Below, in pieces: positions 36,455-43,861 of a DNA stretch of 64,000 nt; positions within the stretch are counted from its first letter, which is position 1, and every line of letters begins with the position of its first letter. The stretch comes from Methylomicrobium lacus LW14. GTDB lineage: Bacteria > Pseudomonadota > Gammaproteobacteria > Methylococcales > Methylomonadaceae. A program made the position numbers and the translations under genes. Below the pieces are notes generated by a model. The model was not told the origin of the DNA and ran no database searches. It saw only the letters and a list, made by a program, of their open reading frames with translations. Where the stretch lies: the NCBI RefSeq assembly GCF_000527095.1, contig NZ_AZUN01000001.1, positions 4,291,501 to 4,355,500 of the forward strand, given 5' to 3'.

Positions 36455-38110
36455 ATGAACCGCCGCCGTTTCCTGCAAAACCTTGCATTGTCGCCGGCCG
36501 CGCTTTACGGCTGCTCGGCGGCGTCGCGCGATTATTATGGTCAGCCTGAATTCGGCGAGATCTCGATCCTGCATCTGACCGATTGCCATGCGCAGCTGCT
36601 GCCGATGTATTACCGGGAGCCTGCGGTCAACCTCGGCGTCGGCGACAGTAAAAATGCGCCGCCGCACCTGAGCGGCGAGCAATTCCTGCGCCGTTTCGGC
36701 ATTCGGCCAAACAGCCGCGAGGCCTATGCCTTTACGCATCTGGATTTTACCTCGTCGGCGCTGCGCTACGGCAAAATGGGCGGCTTTGCACCGCTGGCGA
36801 CGCTGGTCAAAACGATCAGACATTTGCGCGGTCCCGACAAGACCCTGTTGCTCGACGGCGGCGACAGCTGGCAGGGCTCGGCGACCGCGTTATGGACGCG
36901 GGGGCAGGACATGGTCGATGCCTGCAACCGGTTGGGCGTCGATGCGATGACCGGGCATTGGGAATTTACCTACGGCAAGGAAAGGCTAAGCGAAAACCTG
37001 AGACGCTTCAAGGGCGCTTTTCTCGCGCAGAATGTCGCGCTGACCGATGAGGAAGCCTTCGCGGCCGAAAAGGATGACGCGGCCTTGTTCAAGCCTTATC
37101 TGATCAAAGAGGCCGGTAAAGCCCGCATCGCGGTGATCGGCCAGGCCTATCCCTATACCCCGATCGCGAATCCGCAGCGCTTCGTCAAGGGCTGGCAATT
37201 CGGCATCGAGGAGCGGCGCTTGCAGGCCCTGGTCGATAAGATACGGAAGATGGAGCAGGCCGACGTCGTGATCTTGCTGTCGCATAACGGCATGGATGTC
37301 GATCTGAAACTGGCGTCCAGAGTCACCGGCATCGATCTGATTTTGGGCGGCCATACCCATGATGCGATCCCGGAGCCGATTCCGGTCGCGAATGCGAAAG
37401 GCAGAACCTGGGTCACGAACGCCGGCAGTCACGGCAAGTTTCTGGGCGTGTTCGATTTGAAGATCGCGAAGGGCAGGCTGCAAGACCTGCGCTACCGCTT
37501 GCTGCCGGTCTTCGCGGACCTCTTGGAACCCGACCCCGAGATGCAGAGTCTGATCGACAATCTCAGGGCGCCGTATCTGAACGACTTGCAACGGCCTCTG
37601 GCCGAGGCCAACGAACTGTTATACCGCCGGGATAATTTTTACGGCACTTTCGACGGCCTGATTCTGGAGGCGCTGCGCGACGAATACGGCGCCGACATCG
37701 CGCTGTCGCCCGGTTTCCGCTGGGGCACGGTCGTGCTGCCGGGCCAGACGATTACGGTCGAAGACGTGATGAACCAGTCCGCGATCACTTATCCCGAAAC
37801 CTATGCCGTCACGATGACAGGAGCGCAAGTGAAGAGCGTGCTGGAAGACGTGGCCGACAATCTGTTTAACCCGGACCCGTATTACCGGCAGGGCGGCGAC
37901 ATGGTCAGAACCGGCGGCATGCGTTTCGACTGCGATCCCTCGGCCGGATTCGGCAGGCGAATCAGCGCGATGCGGCTCCATAACGGGCAGCCGGTCGAAG
38001 CCGGAAAGCCATACAAGGTTTCCGGCTGGGCGACCGTCGCCGCTCCCGCATCCGGCAGGCCGATTTTCGAAATCGTCAGCGAGCACCTAAAAAACCGCCG
38101 GTCAGGATAG
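36455..38110 (+). CDS. soxB: SoxB-like thiosulfohydrolase
   Basis: A 551-residue periplasmic enzyme of the 5'-nucleotidase/metallophosphatase fold. A twin-arginine-type signal (RRRFLQ) begins the protein. Motifs are HLTDCHAQ, DGGDSWQGS, MTGHWEFTYG and LGGHTHDAIPEP; the GHWEFT variant replaces GNHE as known for SoxB. It hydrolyses the SoxY-bound sulfone and releases sulfate, using two manganese ions. No soxXYZA genes are in the window, so its partners lie elsewhere or its role has changed. Confidence 0.85.
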   Translation: MNRRRFLQNLALSPAALYGCSAASRDYYGQPEFGEISILHLTDCHAQLLPMYYREPAVNLGVGDSKNAPPHLSGEQFLRRFGIRPNSREAYAFTHLDFTSSALRYGKMGGFAPLATLVKTIRHLRGPDKTLLLDGGDSWQGSATALWTRGQDMVDACNRLGVDAMTGHWEFTYGKERLSENLRRFKGAFLAQNVALTDEEAFAAEKDDAALFKPYLIKEAGKARIAVIGQAYPYTPIANPQRFVKGWQFGIEERRLQALVDKIRKMEQADVVILLSHNGMDVDLKLASRVTGIDLILGGHTHDAIPEPIPVANAKGRTWVTNAGSHGKFLGVFDLKIAKGRLQDLRYRLLPVFADLLEPDPEMQSLIDNLRAPYLNDLQRPLAEANELLYRRDNFYGTFDGLILEALRDEYGADIALSPGFRWGTVVLPGQTITVEDVMNQSAITYPETYAVTMTGAQVKSVLEDVADNLFNPDPYYRQGGDMVRTGGMRFDCDPSAGFGRRISAMRLHNGQPVEAGKPYKVSGWATVAAPASGRPIFEIVSEHLKNRRSG

Positions 38111-38195
38111 CCCGCTGCGGTCGATACGGGTATGATGGTCCTGTACTCCTTTCTGCCTATCCCATGTCCTTTGACCAAGCGCTTCGCAATGCTTT

Positions 38196-39329
38196 ATGAC
38201 TGACCGGGCCGAGTCCCTTCTCGCGCTGGAACCGATTGAACAACAGGGTCGGTTGTCCGGCGTCAAATTATCCGGTGAATGGAATTTGCGCAATCTGTCC
38301 GACGCGCCGGGATTGCGTCGGCAGCTCAGAAACTATGCGCGGAACCGCACGCTGCACTGGGATCTGGAAGCGATCGAGGTGCTCGACAGCGCGGCCGCGC
38401 TGATCCTTTGGGAAGCCTGGGGTCAGACCTTGCCGGCCGGGTTGGCGCTACGCCCCGAACACCAGCGTATGCTGGAGCGCTGGCAGGAACAGGAAATTCC
38501 CGATACCGCGCCGCCGCCCCGTCATATCGGCGTCATTCTGCTGTTTCTTTACCACGCCCTGATCGACTTTTTGGGGCAAACGGCTAACCTGGTCACCTTG
38601 CTGGGCCAGTTGCTGCTGGATGCGGGCTATTTGCTGCGCCATCCCGGCAGCGCGCCATGGTCCGAAATTTCAATCACGATCTATGAGTCGGGCGTCCGCG
38701 CGCTCGGCATTACCGCCTTGGTCGGTTTTTTGATCGGCATCGTGCTGAGCTATCTGTCTGCATTGCAATTGAAACTATTCGGCGCGGAAATCTACATCAT
38801 CGATATCTTGGGTCTCAGCGTGATCCGTGAACTGGGACCCTTGCTCGCGGCGATCCTGGTCGCCGGACGCTCCGGCTCGGCGATGACCGCGCAAATCGGC
38901 ATCATGCGGGTCACCGAGGAACTCGATGCACTTTCGGCGATGGGTATATCGCATTCATTGCGCCTGGTGTTGCCGAAAGTCGTGGCCCTGGCGATCGTGA
39001 TGCCGCTGATTGGCGTCTGGACCAGCAGCGCGGCGCTGCTCGGCGGCATGTTTTCGGCACAAAACACGCTCGATATCAGTTATATGCAATTCTTTTTGAA
39101 ACTGCCGGACGCGGTGCCGCTGTTGAATGTGTTCATCGGCCTGCTGAAAAGCGCGGTGTTCGGCCTCCTGATCGCGCTGGTTGCCTGTCATTTCGGTTTC
39201 AGGATCAAACCGAATACCGAAAGCCTTGGCAATGAAACGACCAACTCGGTCGTGGCCTCGATCACGATCGTGATCATGGTCGATGCGGTGTTCGCGATCA
39301 TGTTCATGGGCGTCGGGATGCCGATATGA
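38196..39329 (+). CDS. mlaE: MlaE-like permease with N-terminal STAS-like domain
   Basis: A 377-residue protein. About residues 1-110 look like a STAS-type domain (SGEWNLRNL..., LHWDLEAIEVLDSAAALIL). The remaining part is an MlaE-type permease with about five helices and the signature IVAGRSGSAMTAQIGIMRVTEE (only LGPLL...VAGRSGSAMTA shown as core). It would extract or insert phospholipids at the inner membrane together with the ATPase and MCE protein that follow. Its stop overlaps the ATPase start (ATGA). Confidence 0.88.
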   Translation: MTDRAESLLALEPIEQQGRLSGVKLSGEWNLRNLSDAPGLRRQLRNYARNRTLHWDLEAIEVLDSAAALILWEAWGQTLPAGLALRPEHQRMLERWQEQEIPDTAPPPRHIGVILLFLYHALIDFLGQTANLVTLLGQLLLDAGYLLRHPGSAPWSEISITIYESGVRALGITALVGFLIGIVLSYLSALQLKLFGAEIYIIDILGLSVIRELGPLLAAILVAGRSGSAMTAQIGIMRVTEELDALSAMGISHSLRLVLPKVVALAIVMPLIGVWTSSAALLGGMFSAQNTLDISYMQFFLKLPDAVPLLNVFIGLLKSAVFGLLIALVACHFGFRIKPNTESLGNETTNSVVASITIVIMVDAVFAIMFMGVGMPI

Positions 39330-40099
39330 AGCATGATGCGATCCGGCTTGAGCATGTCTGGACCCGCTTCGGCGACAAGGTCGTGCATGCGGACATCAAT
39401 CTGAGTCTCGCGCAGGGCGAAATTCTCGGCCTGGTCGGCGCCTCCGGCTGCGGCAAGACCACGTTGCTGCGCGAGATCATCGGCCTGACCACACCCAGCG
39501 AGGGCGAAATCTTCGTAATGGGGGAATCGCTGCATCAAATCGGCCAGCGCCTGCGCAACAATTGCGGGGTCTTGTTTCAGAAGGGGGCGCTGTTCAGCGT
39601 GCTCGATGTGTTCGAAAATATCGCCTTTCCGCTGCGTGAGCTCGGCTTCGACGACGAAGACATGATCAAGCGTCTGGTGTTGATGAAGCTGTCCCGCGTC
39701 GGGCTATCGGCGCAGGACGCCCGGTTGAAGCCGGCCGATTTGTCGGGCGGCATGACCAAGCGGGTCGCGCTCGCGCGCACGCTGATCCTCGAACCGAGTC
39801 TGCTTCTGCTCGATGAGCCGACTTCGGGCCTCGACCCGATTTCGAGCGAGGATTTCGTGAGTCTTTTATCCGAGTTGCATCGCGATCTGCAATTTACCGC
39901 CGTGATGGTGACCCACGACCTCGACATCCTGCGCGATCTCTGTACTCAGGTCGCGGTGTTGGCCGACAATCAGTTGGTCGCCTACGGAACGCTCGAATCG
40001 GTGTTAAACTGTCCGCATCCGTTTGTCGAGCGTTTCTTTCACAACAACCGCGCGCGGCGGGTCTTTCAAAATCTCGAGACGAGGCATGGGCAAAAATAA
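39326..40099 (+). CDS. mlaF: MlaF-like ABC ATPase
   Basis: A 257-residue ABC ATPase. Walker A GASGCGKTT (near residue 37), signature LSGGMTKRVALAR, Walker B LLLLDEPTSGLD and H-loop VTHDLD are all complete. It drives lipid transport by the MlaE-like permease. It overlaps both mlaE (4 bp) and the MCE gene (14 bp). Confidence 0.92.
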   Translation: MKHDAIRLEHVWTRFGDKVVHADINLSLAQGEILGLVGASGCGKTTLLREIIGLTTPSEGEIFVMGESLHQIGQRLRNNCGVLFQKGALFSVLDVFENIAFPLRELGFDDEDMIKRLVLMKLSRVGLSAQDARLKPADLSGGMTKRVALARTLILEPSLLLLDEPTSGLDPISSEDFVSLLSELHRDLQFTAVMVTHDLDILRDLCTQVAVLADNQLVAYGTLESVLNCPHPFVERFFHNNRARRVFQNLETRHGQK

Positions 40100-41000
40100 A
40101 TACGCGCTGATCACCGGCGTCTTCTTGATTGCTTTGACGGCTGCCACGAGCGCGGTGGTTTATTGGATCGGCCATTTCGAGCGCGAGCGCGATATTTATT
40201 ACGTCTCGACGCGCCAATCGGTGACCGGCCTGAATCCCGAATCGACCGTGTTTTACCGCGGCATCTCGGTCGGTAAAGTGCTCGACGTGCATTTCGATCC
40301 GAACGATTCCGGCACGATCCTGGTGCCGATCGAGGTCGACAAGGAGATCGAGCTGAGCAAGGGCGTGTACGCAAACTTGCAGCTCAAAGGCGTCACCGGC
40401 CTGACCCAAATCAACCTCGAAGACCCGGAGCATCCCGGCATGCGTCTGCCGCCCGGCGACGATCCGGCCAACAGGATACCGCTGATGCCGTCCATGGCCG
40501 ATAAACTGATGCATACCGGCGAGGATATCATGAATAAAGCCGAGCATATCATGGCGCGTCTGAGCGAGTTTTTGAGTGATGAAAATCAAAAAAACGTCGG
40601 CGACATCCTGAGCAACCTGAAAAGCCTGTCGGATAAACTGAATCAGTTGCAACTTAGCCTCGACAAGGCGCTGTCCGAGGTGCCGAGGCTCGGCAACCGG
40701 GCCGAAAAAACGCTCGACAACATCGATGTGTTGACCAAAGATTTACAGGCGCTGAGCAGGGATGTCAAGACACTGGGCCAAAAAGCCGAAAAACTGGCCA
40801 AAACCGGCCAGGAGGCGAGCGACCAGGTCATGCAAACCACCTTGCCGAAAGTCAACGAGCTGTTGAGCGAGCTGCAAGCGACCACGCAGGAAGTGAATAA
40901 GATCGCGAACCTGCTCGAAAGCAATCCGCAGTCGCTGATCTTCGGTCCCGCGCGGCAGGCGCCTGCTCCCGGCGAACCCGGCTATAAGGAACACCCATGA
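40086..41000 (+). CDS. mlaD: MCE-family lipid-binding protein (MlaD-like)
   Basis: A 304-residue protein with an N-terminal membrane helix (about 8-28). The MCE domain follows (VTGLNPESTVFYRGISVGKV..., LKGVTGLTQINLEDP), then a long predicted coiled coil (about 150-290). It shuttles phospholipids in the periplasm, and the coiled coil may form a channel. I chose ATG 40086; the frame also opens at 40023 inside mlaF. The last codons overlap the lipoprotein gene. Confidence 0.88.
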   Translation: MGKNKYALITGVFLIALTAATSAVVYWIGHFERERDIYYVSTRQSVTGLNPESTVFYRGISVGKVLDVHFDPNDSGTILVPIEVDKEIELSKGVYANLQLKGVTGLTQINLEDPEHPGMRLPPGDDPANRIPLMPSMADKLMHTGEDIMNKAEHIMARLSEFLSDENQKNVGDILSNLKSLSDKLNQLQLSLDKALSEVPRLGNRAEKTLDNIDVLTKDLQALSRDVKTLGQKAEKLAKTGQEASDQVMQTTLPKVNELLSELQATTQEVNKIANLLESNPQSLIFGPARQAPAPGEPGYKEHP

Positions 41001-41551
41001 CAAAGCTCTGGATAATTTGCGCTGTAAGCGTGTCGATTCTCGGCTGTACCGAAGCGGTGCAGGCGCCGGCGCTGCACGATTTTGGCGTCGGCAACGCGTT
41101 GCCGGCCAGTGGTCTGCAACAATCGGCTTCGGCCGAAATCAAGGTTAGCGCACCGAGATGGCTGAGCGATAACCGTATCCGTTACCGCCTGCTTTACGAC
41201 CAGCCGACCCGCGTGCGTTTTTACAACCTCGATCAGTGGATTGCGCCGCCGCCGGAACTGCTTAAGCTGCATTTCGCGGCAGGACGCCTTGATCCGAATT
41301 ATTCCCTGGTGATCCAGTTGCTGAATTTCGAACAGCAATTCGAAACCCCCGGCAGCGCCTCGGTGCTGCTGCGTTTTTCGGCGGATGCGTTTGCGGTCGG
41401 CGGTAAAGACAAGCTGGGCGCTCAGGAATTTGTTATACGCAGCGGAAAAGTCGGTCCCGATGCGCAAGGCGCGGTCAGAGGCTTTGCGGAATCGGCGGGG
41501 CAGGCGAGTCAACAGGTTCAGGCTTGGCTCCGAAGTCTGGCGAAACCGTGA
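40997..41551 (+). CDS. ABC-type transport auxiliary lipoprotein (PqiC-like)
   Basis: A 184-residue outer-membrane lipoprotein with lipobox ILGC (about residues 14-17). Family-like features are HDFGV, APRWLSDNRIRYRLLYDQPTR and a closing amphipathic helix. Such proteins anchor or complete MCE transport systems at the outer membrane. Its start overlaps the mlaD-like stop (ATGA), making it the fourth member of the operon. Confidence 0.82.
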   Translation: MTKLWIICAVSVSILGCTEAVQAPALHDFGVGNALPASGLQQSASAEIKVSAPRWLSDNRIRYRLLYDQPTRVRFYNLDQWIAPPPELLKLHFAAGRLDPNYSLVIQLLNFEQQFETPGSASVLLRFSADAFAVGGKDKLGAQEFVIRSGKVGPDAQGAVRGFAESAGQASQQVQAWLRSLAKP

Positions 41552-41583
41552 TATGCTAAACAAGGAAAAGGGAGAAAAAAATA

Positions 41584-41609
41584 CTCCCAGCGCCTAATGG
41601 CGCTGGGAG
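41584..41609 (-). terminator. Strong hairpin after Mla operon
   Basis: CTCCCAGCGCC and GGCGCTGGGAG form a perfect 11-bp stem with loop TAAT. On the plus strand no T run follows. On the minus strand a run of seven T follows almost immediately, so it is oriented as a terminator for leftward transcription, though no leftward gene ends here. It may instead be a processing or stability element of the Mla transcript. Confidence 0.5.
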
Positions 41610-41662
41610 ATAAACGTTCCGGAATAGGGGGTATTCCGAATTTTCACACTTCGAGGAGGTGT

Positions 41663-41695
41663 ATGAAAAAGGGCTTAGAGGATATGCCGTGCTGA
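41663..41695 (+). CDS. Ten-residue leader-like micro-ORF
   Basis: MKKGLEDMPC followed by TGA. A very strong ribosome binding site, GAGGAGGTGT, ends directly before the ATG. A short stem AGCGG/CCGCT (41703-41721) and a T run CTTTTTAG follow, which gives the layout of a leader peptide with an attenuator. It could also be a chance match. The downstream YceI gene starts about 220 bp further. Confidence 0.35.
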   Translation: MKKGLEDMPC

Positions 41696-41747
41696 AGCCA
41701 TCAGCGGTTGAAGCGGCCGCTCTTTTTAGAGAGACTTATCGGCAAAC

Positions 41748-41764
41748 TTGGCATAAAGTTTGCT
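41748..41764 (+). promoter_or_regulatory. Sigma-54-type promoter upstream of YceI gene
   Basis: TTGGCATAAAGTTTGCT matches the -24/-12 consensus TTGGCACG-N4-TTGCT closely, with GG and GC exactly ten bases apart. It is oriented toward the YceI gene, whose start codon is about 150 bp downstream. An enhancer-binding protein would be required. No such regulator is in the window. Confidence 0.6.
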
Positions 41765-41914
41765 AAAAACTATGGTCTTAGTATATTAGTTTTTTATAAA
41801 TTAACAAGGCGGGGAAAAGTTAATTAATTGTTTCCTATTTATTGATAATAAATAAAATCTGTACGTTTCGTGCTATCCGTTATTTACAAATCTTTTAATC
41901 GATAAGGATCTCTG

Positions 41915-42481
41915 ATGCACCCTAAATTGCTCGCCTCGATTTTTGCCGGCGCCTTGAGTTTTTCTGCAACGGCCGCCGATAACTATACCGTCGATCCACG
42001 CCATACTTTTCCGAGCTTTGAAATCGATCATCTCGGCTTTTCGATCCAGCGCGGCCGCTTTAACCAGACCGAAGGCAAGATCACGCTTGCGCCCGCATCG
42101 GCATCCGGCTCGATCGACATCGCGATCGATGCGGCCTCGATCAGCACCGGGCTCGCCGATCTGGAAAAACATCTGCGCGGTGAGGATTTTCTCGATGTCG
42201 CTCGCTTCCCGAAAATCCTCTTCAAATCTAAACAGCTGACTTTCGACAAGGAGAAACTGGTCGGCGCGGATGGCGATCTGACGCTGCACGGGGTGACTCA
42301 ACCGGTGCATTTGACCGTCGACCGCTTTCACTGCGGTGTCAATCTGATTTCGATGAAAAATGTTTGCGGCGCGAATGCGACCACAACGATCAAGCGCTCC
42401 GACTTCGGCGTCGATAAATATGCGCCGGCGCTGGCCGATGAGGTGAAGGTAAGCATTCAAATCGAGGCGATCAAGGATTGA
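41915..42481 (+). CDS. YceI-family periplasmic lipid-binding-like protein
   Basis: A 188-residue exported protein with a signal peptide (ending SATAA, about residue 21). The YceI/lipocalin-like pattern follows: YTVDPRHTFPSFEIDHLG, FNQTEGKITL, LRGEDFLDVARFPKI and LTLHGVTQPVHL. The fold binds isoprenoid or amide ligands such as polyprenyl quinones; the ligand here is unknown. AAGGA precedes the ATG at suitable distance. It appears to have its own sigma-54-type promoter. Confidence 0.9.
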   Translation: MHPKLLASIFAGALSFSATAADNYTVDPRHTFPSFEIDHLGFSIQRGRFNQTEGKITLAPASASGSIDIAIDAASISTGLADLEKHLRGEDFLDVARFPKILFKSKQLTFDKEKLVGADGDLTLHGVTQPVHLTVDRFHCGVNLISMKNVCGANATTTIKRSDFGVDKYAPALADEVKVSIQIEAIKD

Positions 42482-42533
42482 GAATTCCGGGTCTGTGTCA
42501 GGCCAGGCGTTGAGGGGGAGGCCGCTGGGCAAT

Positions 42534-42565
42534 AAAAAACCCGCTAGGCCTTGCGGCCTAGCGGG
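42534..42565 (-). terminator. Terminator of tRNA cluster
   Basis: CCCGCTAGGCC/GGCCTAGCGGG is a perfect 11-bp stem with a 4-nt loop. On the minus strand it is followed by six T (AAAAAA at 42534-42539 on plus). It ends transcription of the leftmost tRNA-Gly and could also serve the YceI gene from the other side, since TTTT follows on the plus strand. Confidence 0.85.
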
Positions 42566-42580
42566 TTTTGTACTTTTATT

Positions 42581-42655
42581 TGGAGCGGGAAACGAGATTC
42601 GAACTCGCGACCCCAACCTTGGCAAGGTTGTGCTCTACCACTGAGCTATTCCCGC
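42581..42655 (-). tRNA. tRNA-Gly(GCC), copy 1
   Basis: A 75-nt gene including an encoded CCA. The acceptor stem begins GCGGGAA, the D-arm is GCTCAGTGGTAGAGC, the anticodon loop TTGCCAA lies in stem CAACC/GGTTG, and the T-arm contains GTTCGAATC. Anticodon GCC reads glycine GGC/GGU codons. The sequence is identical to copies 2 and 3. Confidence 0.97.
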
Positions 42656-42663
42656 AACGAGAG

Positions 42664-42720
42664 AGGGCGGTTGCGACCGGAACCGAGCCGGTATCGCGGC
42701 ATAACGATCTTGCTATGCAC
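42664..42720 (-). pseudogene. Decayed tRNA-Cys
   Basis: This stretch aligns with the intact tRNA-Cys at 42840-42913. The T-arm part is gcgaccggaaccgagccggt against gcgaccggaatcgaaccggt, and the D-arm part is gcataacgatcttgctatgc against gcataaccattttgctacgc. About 18 nt covering the anticodon arm are missing, and the acceptor stem and CCA are changed. The 8-nt spacer to the neighbouring tRNA-Gly is the same as in the intact pair. It is a non-functional duplicate. Confidence 0.8.
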
Positions 42721-42721
42721 T

Positions 42722-42742
42722 AAAAACCCGCGAGTTCCGCGG
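42722..42742 (-). terminator. Terminator after second tRNA-Gly
   Basis: A CCGCG/CGCGG stem with a 5-nt loop is followed by TTTTT on the minus strand (AAAAA at 42722-42726). It lies directly before the decayed tRNA-Cys. It would end transcripts carrying tRNA-Cys and tRNA-Gly copy 2, so copy 1 depends on read-through or its own promoter. Confidence 0.65.
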
Positions 42743-42756
42743 CTTTTCGTATTGTT

Positions 42757-42831
42757 TGGAGCGGGAAACGAGATTCGAACTCGCGACCCCAACCTTGGCA
42801 AGGTTGTGCTCTACCACTGAGCTATTCCCGC
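42757..42831 (-). tRNA. tRNA-Gly(GCC), copy 2
   Basis: 75 nt with encoded CCA and anticodon GCC, identical to copies 1 and 3. It lies 8 nt downstream of tRNA-Cys, so the two are surely cotranscribed and processed from one precursor. Confidence 0.97.
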
Positions 42832-42839
42832 AACGAGAG

Positions 42840-42913
42840 TGGAGGCTGCGACCGGAATCGAACCGGTATATACGGCTTTGCAGGCCGCTGCATAACCATT
42901 TTGCTACGCAGCC
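42840..42913 (-). tRNA. tRNA-Cys(GCA)
   Basis: A 74-nt gene including CCA. The acceptor stem is GGCTGCG/CGCAGCC, the anticodon loop CTGCAAA sits in stem CGGC/GCCG giving anticodon GCA, and the T-arm contains GGTTCGATTCC. It is the only intact cysteine tRNA in the window. Confidence 0.96.
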
Positions 42914-42928
42914 TTGATCAACTTAAAT

Positions 42929-42958
42929 AAAAAAGCCGCGAGTTTCGCGGCTTTTTTT
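42929..42958. terminator. Symmetric terminator between tRNA-Gly 3 and tRNA-Cys
   Basis: AAAAAAGCCGCGA-GTT-TCGCGGCTTTTTTT is a near-perfect bidirectional intrinsic terminator with a 7-bp G+C stem and A/T flanks. It would release tRNA-Gly copy 3 as a separate transcript on the minus strand. Confidence 0.85.
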
Positions 42959-42966
42959 GTATTATT

Positions 42967-43041
42967 TGGAGCGGGAAACGAGATTCGAACTCGCGACCCC
43001 AACCTTGGCAAGGTTGTGCTCTACCACTGAGCTATTCCCGC
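42967..43041 (-). tRNA. tRNA-Gly(GCC), copy 3 (promoter-proximal)
   Basis: 75 nt with encoded CCA, identical to copies 1 and 2. It is the first gene after the strong promoter at 43060-43087. Confidence 0.97.
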
Positions 43042-43059
43042 GCTAGAAATTATTTGCAC

Positions 43060-43087
43060 ATTATATAGGATTTATCGATTGTGTCAA
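43060..43087 (-). promoter_or_regulatory. Strong sigma-70 promoter of tRNA cluster
   Basis: On the minus strand TTGACA (43087-43082) and TATAAT (43065-43060) are both perfect consensus hexamers with a 16-bp spacer. Transcription would begin around 43053, about 12 nt before the first tRNA-Gly. Confidence 0.85.
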
Positions 43088-43114
43088 ACAATTTTTCGCG
43101 ACAGCGTTATATTT

Positions 43115-43597
43115 TTATTGGAGGTCGATCGCCAAGACCCAGCCGGTCTTGCCGTTGCACTCGCCGCCTTCGACCGAAACTTCGGCGAAGCTATTGGCTG
43201 TCTCGAAAGCGTCCTGTAAGCGCAAGACTTTGACGGAGGTGCCTTGTGGGAAGTGTTGGCAGGTGCCGGTACGATCCGCTTCTTCGGTGTCATCGTAAGC
43301 GGCCAGGGCGCCGGGAGCCGGAACGAGGCGGATCGTGGAGGCAGGATCGTAGCTGTTCGGTGATTTTAAGGCATAGGTTTGACCGGCTACGAGAGCTTTC
43401 TTGGCATATTGTTGAACGGCCGGACGATTTTCCCCGCCGCTGAACATCGCAATCAGAATCAGCAGGGCAACGCCGCCGACAGCGCCGTAAAAGACTTTGG
43501 GTTTGGTTTCTTTTAAGTTCAACGCGGCTGAGGTCAGATTGCCAATCAGGTTTTTTGCGGACTCTACCGATTTGTTTGCGTTATCTTCGTTACTCAT
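43115..43597 (-). CDS. Single-pass membrane protein with SH3-like C-terminus
   Basis: A 160-residue protein with a soluble N-terminus. One membrane helix (about residues 36-52, VFYGAVGGVALLILIAMF) leads to an outer domain with pattern GQTYALKSPN...GTSVKVLRLQDAFETANSFAEVSVE that looks SH3-like and has two cysteines. The family is unknown. It follows the 545-residue gene by 264 bp in the same direction. Confidence 0.65.
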   Translation of the reverse strand: MSNEDNANKSVESAKNLIGNLTSAALNLKETKPKVFYGAVGGVALLILIAMFSGGENRPAVQQYAKKALVAGQTYALKSPNSYDPASTIRLVPAPGALAAYDDTEEADRTGTCQHFPQGTSVKVLRLQDAFETANSFAEVSVEGGECNGKTGWVLAIDLQ

Positions 43598-43861
43598 TTC
43601 TCATCCTCACGATGTTGATATTTATTATTGTAGTTGCATTGGAATTCTGACCACTCTCTCCTCGGCCGCCCGTTCACTTCGGGCGGGTCAGGTTTGTGCC
43701 TGAGTCAAAATTCACTGCACGCGGAGTGTAGCGGGCTTGGTTGATTCTGCCGCAACCTTGTTTCCTACTTTTTTTTCTATTGCTCACTCGACCGCACAAG
43801 TTACCACGATGAAAAAACTTTTCAAGTGATTTGTGTTTGACTGCCGGATTTTACAAGCAGG

